A stretch of DNA of 6,066 nt from Deltaproteobacteria bacterium (lineage in GTDB: Bacteria; Desulfobacterota; Syntrophobacteria; B119-G9). The number at the start of each line of letters is the position of its first letter. Within the stretch, counting starts at the first letter, position 1. Below, one piece after another: positions 1 to 5,706 of this stretch. Made by a program: the position numbers and the translations under genes. The notes beneath the pieces are model-generated. The model had not been told where the DNA came from, searched no databases, and saw only the letters and a list, made by a program, of their open reading frames with translations. The stretch spans positions 1-6,066 of the forward strand of contig QMLL01000112.1 of NCBI GenBank assembly GCA_003646715.1, read 5' to 3'.

Positions 1-1
1 T

Positions 2-796
2 CATTCTTTGCCGGTGGTAGACAAAACCAATTACGGGGGAAGTATGGACCTCAGAAGGGCTATACTTACCGGTGATATAGATCTTTATTTTGAATCGTTG
101 AGTACTGCATGGTTCAATTTTTTTCACAGGAAAACACTGGAATCTTCACCTGAGTATCTCTACGTAGAGTGCAAGAAGTTAGACAGGAAAAACGGGCTGC
201 GCTGGCTTGCATATACTCCTGCCAACAGAACTTTTGCTCTGGTTATTAGAAAAGATGATAGCACCAAGATGCGAATCGACTCCATTTCTGACTGGATAAG
301 ATACGTGTCCAAAGCTGGCAAAAAGGTAACCGTTGTGCTGCCGAAGGAACTTGGGCAGGCAGAGACCCTGATGTCAGGCCTTGTCAAGCATTATGTGGAA
401 ACCCTGAAGCTTGATTCCAAATTTCCTTACAAAGCCGTGAAAATTGCCCATTCGTTGCTCCCGGGTCTTGTAAGCAATGGGACATATTCCGCCGGGCTTA
501 GCTTTGCAACCCTGGGAAAGATTGATTATTTTGACCTTGTATGCCTGAAGGATGATCTCTCTTTTTTCCCCGCGTACAATCTCAGTCCGGTTGCCAGAGC
601 AGAACTTGTTATACGGTATGTGAGGTTGCCGTTTCTGCTGAACATGTTCTGTAAGAAAGTGACTACCGATATTCTGAGAAGATTCGATTATCTCGTTTCC
701 GAAGAAAAGCGAGATCCCGAAGGGGTTGCAAAGGCCTGGCTGATTGATAAGAAGCTTGTCAGTCCCGAACAAGCGGCCGAATATTTTATTGAGTGA
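2..796 (+). CDS. Osmoprotectant/quaternary-amine ABC transporter substrate-binding protein (OpuBC/OsmF-like), 5'-truncated
   Basis: Probable solute-binding subunit of an ABC importer for glycine betaine, choline or a similar quaternary amine (OpuAC domain family), acting outside the cytoplasmic membrane. The reading frame is open to the left edge, so the N-terminus, including any signal peptide and the first strand of the fold, lies outside; the TTG at 8 is unlikely to be the start. 264 residues are visible. Recognisable family blocks, numbered from the first visible codon: AILTGDIDLY (20-29), matching the usual 'AL..GEIDLYPEYTGT' block; NGLRWLAYTPANRTFAL (64-80), where the family has 'GL.WL.P...NNTYAL'; SISDW (94-98); LKDDLSFFPAYNLSPVAR (182-199), the family's 'L.DD...FPPYN..PVVR'; and the C-terminal DPEGVAKAWL (238-247). 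Oddity: after DLY the family's PEYTGT is FESLST, so the ligand site may differ. No transporter permease or ATPase is visible; they would lie to the left. The family call is fairly secure; the ligand is inference. Confidence 0.8.
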   Translation, partial: HSLPVVDKTNYGGSMDLRRAILTGDIDLYFESLSTAWFNFFHRKTLESSPEYLYVECKKLDRKNGLRWLAYTPANRTFALVIRKDDSTKMRIDSISDWIRYVSKAGKKVTVVLPKELGQAETLMSGLVKHYVETLKLDSKFPYKAVKIAHSLLPGLVSNGTYSAGLSFATLGKIDYFDLVCLKDDLSFFPAYNLSPVARAELVIRYVRLPFLLNMFCKKVTTDILRRFDYLVSEEKRDPEGVAKAWLIDKKLVSPEQAAEYFIE

Positions 797-819
797 AGTT
801 TTTAGTTTTGTCAAAAAAG

Positions 820-852
820 TGCACCCTCAGCGCAGAGTCGCGTGAGGGTGCA
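820..852 (-). terminator. Rho-independent terminator of the EF-G/ATPase transcript
   Basis: Ten-base perfect inverted repeat, TGCACCCTCA (820-829) and TGAGGGTGCA (843-852). The 13-base loop can form three more G-C pairs (830-832 with 839-841). Read on the minus strand the stem is followed, after one C, by six Ts (813-818), the classic intrinsic terminator layout, about 45 bases beyond the ATPase stop at 898. On the + strand the stem is followed by AAAAAGAGG, without a U tract, so it is a weaker candidate for ending the convergent + strand gene that stops at 796. Confidence 0.85.
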
Positions 853-868
853 AAAAGAGGGAGGGTAA

Positions 869-892
869 GGGAATATGAGGGGACATATTTCC
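869..892. repeat. Small palindrome in the convergent intergenic region
   Basis: Arms AATATG (872-877) and CATATT (884-889) flank AGGGGA. The symmetry extends to GG before and, with one extra T, CC after. It lies between the ATPase stop codon and its terminator, so it would be transcribed in the 3' untranslated region. It could be a REP-like repeat or a simple 3' stem-loop; only one copy is visible here, so no repeat family can be assigned. Confidence 0.35.
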
Positions 893-897
893 TTGCG

Positions 898-1632
898 CTA
901 CTTTTTCAAAAGCATTGTTTTCGGATCAAGATGTATACCGCCCTCCGAATGGCCATTTCCTTTCAATACCTGAAGTGTAATTATCGGTGGATTTGGTTTT
1001 AGCATTACTATAACATCAAATAGGTCATCGATTTTGTCGCAGGGATAGGGTATCCCTCTTTCGTTCATTCTTTTCGGTTCATGAAAACAGCGTGCACTGA
1101 ACCAGATTTCAAGACTGGCATCTTCTGCCAGCTGCTTTGCTTCTTCAAAGAAAGATCTGTCTACGGTTTCAAAATCAACATCATCTATCACAAGCATGCT
1201 GGGTTTAAAATTGAGCTGCTCTTCCAGTGTCTTGAGGCTTTGTTTTAGTCTTTCGATGCTAAATGTGCTTTTGGTATAATTCAGGATAACGCTGTTGCCT
1301 TCAATGTTTGATTTGACAAGTGATTTGAGAGTTCCGGCTATTCCGGGACCTTCCTGACCACCCTGAGATTCGGAGACTCCGTAATAGTTGGCCAGATTCC
1401 TGGCAGTTTCCTGGTACCAGGCTCTCACCCGATCAGAGCTTTCATCAATTGACACGTGTGCAACCTGTTTCCCTAACAAAATCCTGTCAATTGCAATGTG
1501 GACCAGACATGCCGTTTTGCCGACCCCAGCCCGAGCCATTATAACTCCGAGACTGCCGGGTCCCATACCCATGTTTATTGATTTTTCCAGTACCCTCATG
1601 GGACTTTTTTCAGTAATTTCAGATAAATTCAT
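898..1632 (-). CDS. RecA/KaiC/DnaB-like P-loop ATPase of unknown role
   Basis: 244-residue cytoplasmic single-domain ATPase of the RecA/KaiC/DnaB-helicase superfamily. Visible features: Walker A ARAGVGKT (33-40), with Ala in the first Gly position as in many DnaB proteins; a likely catalytic Glu at 64 in HVSIDESSDRVRAW (59-72), where KaiC has its Glu pair; Walker B MLVIDD (146-151); a WFSAR strand (177-181) where such ATPases have a sensor; and a C-terminal hairpin KGNGHSEGG (224-232) resembling the DnaB 'K.R.G' element but with Asn instead of the finger Arg. No primase-binding, DNA-binding or second ATPase domain is seen, so it is not a full replicative helicase. Start: ATG preceded by GAGGG (1640-1644), spacing seven. 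It begins 47 bases after the EF-G stop on the same strand and has no obvious promoter, so it is probably co-transcribed with EF-G and ends at the terminator at 820-852. Superfamily confident; biological role unknown. Confidence 0.8.
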   Translation of the reverse strand: MNLSEITEKSPMRVLEKSINMGMGPGSLGVIMARAGVGKTACLVHIAIDRILLGKQVAHVSIDESSDRVRAWYQETARNLANYYGVSESQGGQEGPGIAGTLKSLVKSNIEGNSVILNYTKSTFSIERLKQSLKTLEEQLNFKPSMLVIDDVDFETVDRSFFEEAKQLAEDASLEIWFSARCFHEPKRMNERGIPYPCDKIDDLFDVIVMLKPNPPIITLQVLKGNGHSEGGIHLDPKTMLLKK

Positions 1633-1679
1633 TTTTGCGCCCTCATTTTATTTTCTGTGTCCGCCCTTACCTTAAGTGG

Positions 1680-3758
1680 TTATTTCTTTTCTTTCTCGGC
1701 AAGTTCTTTCTTCAACTCTTCAAGTTTGCTTGCCGGCAGCGGCTGATATCTGCTAAATTCCATGGTAAATTCAGCTTTTCCCTGGGTCAGAGATCTCAAT
1801 ACGGAAGAATAGCCGAACATTTCTGAAAGCGGGACCTCCGCTTCTATCTTTGTGAATACTTCATCTTCAGATGTGCTTGTTATGATACCGCGTCTCTGAT
1901 TCAAACTTCCGAGAACCACTCCCTGGAATTCACGAGGTGTTTCCACCACTGTTCTCATTAGGGGTTCCAAAATGATTGGTTTGGCTTTCTCATAAGCTTT
2001 CCTGAAACCGCCGATGGCAGCCTGTTGAAACGCCAGTTCAGATGAGTCTACGGGATGTGTTGTTCCGTCATTTATTGTAACTTTTACTCCCACAATTGGA
2101 AACCCAAGTATGCTTCCTTTTTTCAGGCACGCTCTGAACCCTTTCTCGCATGCAGGGATGTATTCCGTTGGTATAACTCCTCCCCTGATCTGGCTTTCAA
2201 ACACGAAATCTTCGTTCTCACATGGTTCTATGAATCCAGCTACCCGAGCAAACTGCCCTGCACCTCCGGTCTGTTTCTTGTGGGTATAATCGAAGTCGGC
2301 TCGTCTAGATATGGTTTCCCGATAAGCAACTTTGGGTTTGCCTGCTTCAGCCCTGACTCCGTATTCTCTTTTCATCCGTTCCAGGTACACTTCCAAGTGT
2401 AACTCTCCCATACCCGAGATAATTGTTTCCTTGGTTTCGTGATCCATATAAGTTCGAAACGTTGGGTCTTCTTTAGCAAACCGTTGAAGAGCCTTGGAGA
2501 GATTCTTCTTGGAATCACTATCTTTGGGTTTGATACTAAGAGAAATTACAGGGCTTGGGACGTGAATGGAAGTAAGAGTATAATTTACTGTTCCGTCGGT
2601 GAATGTGTCTCCCGAGAAACAATCAATGCCAAATAAACCGATGATATCTCCGGCTCCTGCTCCTTCTATGTCTTCCATCTGGTCTGCGTGCATGCGAACG
2701 ATTCTTCCCACCTTGACTTTTTGACCCGTTCTTGAGTTGACAATAGTGTCTCCTTTTTCAATCTTGCCCTGGTAGATGCGGATGTAAGTTAGCTGCCCGT
2801 ATCTTCCCGCTTCCAGTTTAAAAGCGAGAGCAACCAGGGGCTTTTTGGGATCGGGAACGAGCTCCACTTCTGCTTCGTCCCGGTCAATATCGAGTGCGCT
2901 GTTCTTAATGTCCAGCGGGCTCGGTAGATATCTGGTAACGGCATCCAGCAGGCACTGGATTCCCTTATTCTTATACGCTGATCCCATAAAAACGGGAGTG
3001 AGTTTCAGTTCAAGGGTTCCACGTCTGACTGCATCGTAGATAAGTTCCTCGGTGACCTGATCTTCAAGAATAGCTTCGGTAAGTTCGTCGGAGAAATAAG
3101 ATACAGCATCGAGCATTTCTTCTCTCTTTTCCAGTGCTTCGTCCATCAGTTCCGGCGGGATTTCACGCTCTACCACTTCATCGCCGTATTCACCTTCAAA
3201 AGTAACGGCTTTCATGGTAACCAGGTCTATGATTCCCCTGTGATCTTTTTCGAGACCCAGCGGAATTTGCATTGCAACGGCGTTATGGTTCAGCTTCTCT
3301 CTCAACTGCCTGATCACTCTGAAAGGGGATGCTCCTGCTCGGTCGCATTTATTGACAAAAGCGATTCGGGGTACCTGGTAGCGTTGCATCTGCCGGTCTA
3401 CGGTTATCGACTGCGATTGAACTCCGGCAACGGCGCAGAGCACCAGGATCGCCCCGTCCAGTACTCTCAGGGATCTCTCTACTTCTATTGTAAAATCGAC
3501 GTGTCCGGGAGTATCAATAATGTTTATGGCGTGATCTTTCCAGTTGCAATATGTACATGCGGAAGCTATAGTGATTCCACGTTCTTTCTCCAATTCCATG
3601 GAATCCATGGTAGCTCCCACACCGTCCTTACCCCGGACCTCGTGGATGGCGTGTATCCTTCGAGTATAGTAGAGTATCCTCTCTGTAATGGACGTCTTGC
3701 CTGCGTCTATGTGTGCGCTAATTCCTATGTTTCTTAACTTTCTAATATCGTCTATCAT
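1680..3758 (-). CDS. fusA: Translation elongation factor G, spd/mitochondrial EF-G1-like type
   Basis: Ribosomal translocase GTPase; moves tRNA-mRNA through the ribosome after peptide transfer. 692 residues, the normal full length. G-domain motifs: AHIDAGKT (15-22, P-loop), RGITI (60-64), DTPGH (82-86), NKCD (136-139). Beta-barrel domain II (about 300-390), domains III to V follow; the domain IV tip has DGTTHPVDSS (564-573) with His568 where canonical EF-G has its translocation-critical His; domain V ends GKAEFTMEFSRY and a Lys/Glu-rich tail. The block GKDGVGATMDSMELEKE (43-59) differs from the canonical 'DGAATMDWMEQE' and matches the spd and mitochondrial EF-G1 lineages. Such genomes often carry a second EF-G, with translocation and ribosome recycling divided between them, as shown for Borrelia. 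Start: ATG after GAGGT (3765-3769), spacing six. A 233-base leader region separates it from the zinc-ribbon gene upstream; the ATPase gene follows after 47 bases. The gene is certain; the subtype is likely. Whether a second EF-G exists elsewhere cannot be seen. Confidence 0.96.
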   Translation of the reverse strand: MIDDIRKLRNIGISAHIDAGKTSITERILYYTRRIHAIHEVRGKDGVGATMDSMELEKERGITIASACTYCNWKDHAINIIDTPGHVDFTIEVERSLRVLDGAILVLCAVAGVQSQSITVDRQMQRYQVPRIAFVNKCDRAGASPFRVIRQLREKLNHNAVAMQIPLGLEKDHRGIIDLVTMKAVTFEGEYGDEVVEREIPPELMDEALEKREEMLDAVSYFSDELTEAILEDQVTEELIYDAVRRGTLELKLTPVFMGSAYKNKGIQCLLDAVTRYLPSPLDIKNSALDIDRDEAEVELVPDPKKPLVALAFKLEAGRYGQLTYIRIYQGKIEKGDTIVNSRTGQKVKVGRIVRMHADQMEDIEGAGAGDIIGLFGIDCFSGDTFTDGTVNYTLTSIHVPSPVISLSIKPKDSDSKKNLSKALQRFAKEDPTFRTYMDHETKETIISGMGELHLEVYLERMKREYGVRAEAGKPKVAYRETISRRADFDYTHKKQTGGAGQFARVAGFIEPCENEDFVFESQIRGGVIPTEYIPACEKGFRACLKKGSILGFPIVGVKVTINDGTTHPVDSSELAFQQAAIGGFRKAYEKAKPIILEPLMRTVVETPREFQGVVLGSLNQRRGIITSTSEDEVFTKIEAEVPLSEMFGYSSVLRSLTQGKAEFTMEFSRYQPLPASKLEELKKELAEKEKK

Positions 3759-3860
3759 TCCGCTACCTCAATGTGTTAACTAGGCAAAATGTGAAAACGC
3801 AGGTTTTTAACATATTTCTGTAAAAAGGCAAGGTGTTTTTTAATGAAATAAGAAATGCTA

Positions 3861-3890
3861 GAATTTTGGTTGGAATTTTGGTGAAATTCC
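3861..3890. repeat. Tandem repeat overlapping an inverted repeat in the EF-G leader
   Basis: GAATTTTGGT occurs twice with a 12-base period (3861-3870 and 3873-3882). The second copy overlaps a perfect inverted repeat, GGAATTT (3872-3878) and AAATTCC (3884-3890), with a five-base spacer. It lies about 100 to 130 bases upstream of the EF-G start and just downstream of the candidate -10 at 3914-3919, so it could be an operator or a stem-loop in the leader RNA. Function is inference. Confidence 0.45.
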
Positions 3891-3913
3891 TTTGTGGCTA
3901 TCCCTGATGTTGT

Positions 3914-3919
3914 ATTATA
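3914..3919 (-). promoter_or_regulatory. Candidate -10 element for EF-G
   Basis: The minus strand reads TATAAT here, a perfect sigma70-type -10. The hexamer 17 bases upstream (3937-3942, GCCCCT on the minus strand) is not a recognisable -35; TTGCGC (3941-3946) is close to one but 21 bases away. Transcription from here would give a leader of about 150 bases before the EF-G ATG. The perfect -10 and correct position support it; the poor -35 keeps confidence low. Confidence 0.4.
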
Positions 3920-3936
3920 AGGAAAAGACGATCATG

Positions 3937-3982
3937 AGGGGCGCAATGAACATGTTAAAAGTCCCGGTTTTTTTGCGCCCCT
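3937..3982. repeat. Long hairpin between the zinc-ribbon gene and EF-G, possible terminator
   Basis: Perfect ten-base inverted repeat, AGGGGCGCAA (3937-3946) and TTGCGCCCCT (3973-3982), with a 26-base loop. The loop holds the palindrome AACATGTT (3949-3956) and A4 (3957-3960) facing a T run (3968 onward), which would lengthen the stem. It starts nine bases after the zinc-ribbon stop codon on the minus strand, where a terminator is expected, but no U tract follows directly: the next T-rich stretch, TCTTTTCC, is about ten bases further on. The distal arm covers the -35 region of the candidate EF-G promoter. Confidence 0.5.
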
Positions 3983-3991
3983 GGTGTACTT

Positions 3992-4258
3992 TTATTCAAT
4001 TATACTATCTTTCAAAGCGTCGTATGACCATACCGGTATAGGGCCTCTGTCACCTGTGTCCGGATCCAGTCTATGCCTGTAAGATGCTTTCACATTGTAC
4101 TTTTCAAGCATCCATTTCCATCCTCGAACAAAGTAGGTGCATTCATCGTTAAAACAGATATATTGAATCTTACACGTCCAGGTACTGCCTGGAGGTGTCC
4201 TCCACTTTTTCATAGGTTCGCCACAGTATGGGCACTTATAAACAGCCTCCGTCTCCAT
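3992..4258 (-). CDS. Small Ogr/Delta-like zinc-ribbon protein
   Basis: 88-residue protein with a probable zinc site formed by CPYC (9-12) and C35/C40 in CFNDEC, with a further Cys at 29. This resembles the Ogr/Delta-like zinc-finger group, and I recall similar short proteins (CPYCGEPMKKW near the start, a YNVKASYRHR-type middle, a PVWS.DAL.D.I tail) in deltaproteobacterial genomes. Middle segment: VRGWKWMLEKYNVKASY (44-60). No membrane segment or signal peptide. Phage Ogr/Delta proteins are transcription activators; whether this chromosomal relative binds DNA, RNA or a protein is not known to me. Start: ATG with an excellent Shine-Dalgarno, AAGGAGG (4264-4270), spacing five. It stands alone, 179 bases after qrcD and 233 before EF-G, with its own candidate promoter at 4284-4292. 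The gene is real with high confidence; the function is unassigned. Confidence 0.85.
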   Translation of the reverse strand: METEAVYKCPYCGEPMKKWRTPPGSTWTCKIQYICFNDECTYFVRGWKWMLEKYNVKASYRHRLDPDTGDRGPIPVWSYDALKDSIIE

Positions 4259-4283
4259 TCTTTCCTCCTTTACCAGCTTGTGT

Positions 4284-4292
4284 ATTTTATCA
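4284..4292 (-). promoter_or_regulatory. Candidate extended -10 promoter of the zinc-ribbon gene
   Basis: The minus strand reads TGATAAAAT, an extended -10 (TGn followed by TAAAAT). Transcription would start near 4277, leaving a leader of about 20 bases that contains the strong Shine-Dalgarno at 4264-4270. No good -35 is visible at the usual distance, which is common for extended -10 promoters. Position and leader geometry are good; not proven. Confidence 0.4.
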
Positions 4293-4295
4293 CTT

Positions 4296-4310
4296 TATGG
4301 TCTAACCATA
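4296..4310. promoter_or_regulatory. Perfect palindrome next to the -10, candidate operator
   Basis: TATGGT and ACCATA are perfect six-base inverted arms around CTA. The site begins four bases upstream of the candidate extended -10, in the spacer/-35 zone, where a dimeric repressor would block RNA polymerase or a regulator could replace a missing -35. No regulator is recognised in the window other than the zinc-ribbon protein itself, so autoregulation is only a possibility. Confidence 0.4.
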
Positions 4311-4378
4311 TACCTAAATGAGGGGGAAATCAATCCTTTTAGAAGGTTTTGTGAGTGGTCTTTTTTGATGTTGGATCA

Positions 4379-4421
4379 GGGACGATGCATTGATGCATCG
4401 TCCATTTGAATTAATCGTCCC
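4379..4421. repeat. Compound inverted repeat with two exclusive pairings downstream of qrcD
   Basis: GGACGATGCAT (4380-4390) and ATGCATCGTCC (4393-4403) are perfect 11-base arms separated by TG; in RNA this gives a ten-pair stem with a four-base loop. A further ATCGTCCC (4414-4421) can instead pair with GGGACGAT (4379-4386), so two folds compete. It lies 17 to 59 bases past the qrcD stop. No U tract follows on either strand, so it is not a standard intrinsic terminator. It may be a 3' stabilising stem, a factor-dependent end, or a REP-like element. Confidence 0.6.
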
Positions 4422-4437
4422 TCTAAGTACCTACCTC

Positions 4438-5685
4438 CTAGTCAACAGGATTTAACTCTCTTTCTCTCGGAAACACGGGCAGATATCTGTATGAAAGAGA
4501 GATGATTAAGGCACCATATGCGAGCATAGCAATGGTTGGTGCCCATTCCTGCCAGGTTGGCACATAGACATGGAATTTTTCAAATGGGAGAACCGGTATG
4601 GCCAGAGTTTGAACCGTAAATACGAAACGGTTTACCACTATCCCAATGCAGTCAAGCAAGAGAGCTCCAAAAAGGATAAAATTATTTTCTCGTAATTTGG
4701 GTACAATCAATAAAATGGCTGGCAGGATGCCACATATTCCGAGTTCCACCACAAGGAGCCAGAAACCGTAAGGATCATGGTAAAATTTGGAAATTTTCAA
4801 ACCGAAATCGGGTACCGTTTTAAAAGCCCAGTAAAGAGTATCTGCCAACTTTAGAGTTATGTACACAGCCAGTAGCCATCCTTCAAGTTTGGCGATCAAC
4901 TGGTATACTGATTGGTCAACCAGTTTTTTCTTGGTTATGGTTTCCAGAAGCTTGCAAATCAGTGCGGTAAATGCGGGACCGGCCGCTATAGCAGAAGCTA
5001 CAAACAGGAAGAAAGTCCATGGCCAAATGAAAAACCCTGTTCTATAGGCAAAGGGCCTGGCAAAAAGTACGCCCCACATTCCGCCTAAAGAACCCTGGTG
5101 GAAAAAGCTCAAAAACGTTCCAGTTAATGCAAAAACTATCATTATTTCATGAAGGTTGTGTCCGAAGTGATGCAATATCTTTATTTGATCCAGCTTTCTG
5201 TTTTCCAGAATGATGGGTATGTATTCGATTATCAAGACCATGCAATAGCAGGTGATGCAGAAGATTACTTCAGTAAGCATGGAATGAACGTTGGCATGCC
5301 AGTACCCGAACCATCCTCTGATTGGTTGTCCGATATCCAGTGCAAGTACCAGCATGGCGCCGGTGTAACAAATGAAACCTATGATGACTGCAAGGTTAAT
5401 TATCTTTTTTATTTCTTTGAGAGATTTAAACCATCTTGAAAGCCCGTAAAAAAGAAACCCGGAAAAGAACGCACCTGCCCCGAGGGCAATTACGCCCAGA
5501 TCTGCAGTAATCCAGAGACCGAATCCGAAAATGTTGTTAAGACCGGTGACGTTTAATCCTTTCCAGAGGATAAGGATACCAGCATAAATTCCCCAGCCTA
5601 TGATGCCTAAGATGATCAATACCCATAAAGCAAAAAGAGGAAACGGGCACCGTTTAACCCCTTCGGGAATTAAATCTTTATCCAT
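4438..5685 (-). CDS. qrcD: QrcD, NrfD/PsrC-family membrane subunit of menaquinone reductase
   Basis: Integral membrane subunit of the Qrc complex, which takes electrons from periplasmic type I cytochrome c3 (reduced by hydrogenases and formate dehydrogenases) and reduces menaquinone in sulfate reducers. 415 residues with about ten hydrophobic spans, roughly at 17-41, 52-82, 94-117, 132-157, 178-196, 217-245, 264-285, 306-328, 334-362 and 380-399. Diagnostic stretches: DIGQPIRGW (117-125), WHANVHSMLTEV (129-140), SFFHQGSLGG (193-202), FIWPWTFFLF (219-228) and the C-terminal RYLPVFPRERELN. These fit QrcD better than the shorter NrfD or the ActC/HmcC relatives. Histidines within or at the edges of spans (130, 134, 172, 173, 176, 179, 196) are candidate proton or quinone-site residues; heme ligation is not assumed. 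Start: ATG after AAGGGG (5692-5697), spacing six, 21 bases after the qrcC stop, so the two genes are co-transcribed. It is the last gene of the cluster. Confidence 0.88.
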   Translation of the reverse strand: MDKDLIPEGVKRCPFPLFALWVLIILGIIGWGIYAGILILWKGLNVTGLNNIFGFGLWITADLGVIALGAGAFFSGFLFYGLSRWFKSLKEIKKIINLAVIIGFICYTGAMLVLALDIGQPIRGWFGYWHANVHSMLTEVIFCITCYCMVLIIEYIPIILENRKLDQIKILHHFGHNLHEIMIVFALTGTFLSFFHQGSLGGMWGVLFARPFAYRTGFFIWPWTFFLFVASAIAAGPAFTALICKLLETITKKKLVDQSVYQLIAKLEGWLLAVYITLKLADTLYWAFKTVPDFGLKISKFYHDPYGFWLLVVELGICGILPAILLIVPKLRENNFILFGALLLDCIGIVVNRFVFTVQTLAIPVLPFEKFHVYVPTWQEWAPTIAMLAYGALIISLSYRYLPVFPRERELNPVD

Positions 5686-5706
5686 TTTTAACCCCTTAAT
5701 CTCTTT

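Noticed and set aside
8..10. TTG as the start codon of the leftmost gene
   Set aside because: The frame is open to the window edge, there is no Shine-Dalgarno in view, and the family's N-terminal lobe and signal peptide are missing; the real start is upstream.
374..814. 146-codon open frame on the minus strand
   Set aside because: It is antisense to the well-supported binding protein gene and has no recognisable family features.
793..1002. 69-codon open frame on the + strand between the convergent genes
   Set aside because: It runs through the terminator hairpin and into the antisense of the ATPase, and shows no family resemblance.
1633..1646. TTTTTGCGCCCTCA resembling the hairpin arm at 3969-3982 and the terminator arm, as a possible dispersed repeat
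   Set aside because: The match is short and low in complexity, and here it is simply the complement of the ATPase ribosome binding site and start; probably coincidence.
2055..2402. 115-codon open frame on the + strand
   Set aside because: It is antisense to EF-G domains III and IV and shows no independent coding evidence.
3240..3737. 165-codon open frame on the + strand
   Set aside because: It is fully antisense to the EF-G G domain, which is unambiguous; the open frame follows from EF-G codon use.
3946..4041. 31-codon + strand frame preceded by AGGGG, like a small gene with a ribosome binding site
   Set aside because: The apparent ribosome binding site is one arm of the ten-base inverted repeat, and the frame overlaps the zinc-ribbon gene antisense; more likely structure than coding.
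4335..4346. CCTTTTAGAAGG small inverted repeat
   Set aside because: Arms of only four bases in AT-rich sequence are expected by chance.
5149..5439. 96-codon open frame on the + strand
   Set aside because: It is antisense to qrcD transmembrane segments, with no supporting motif.
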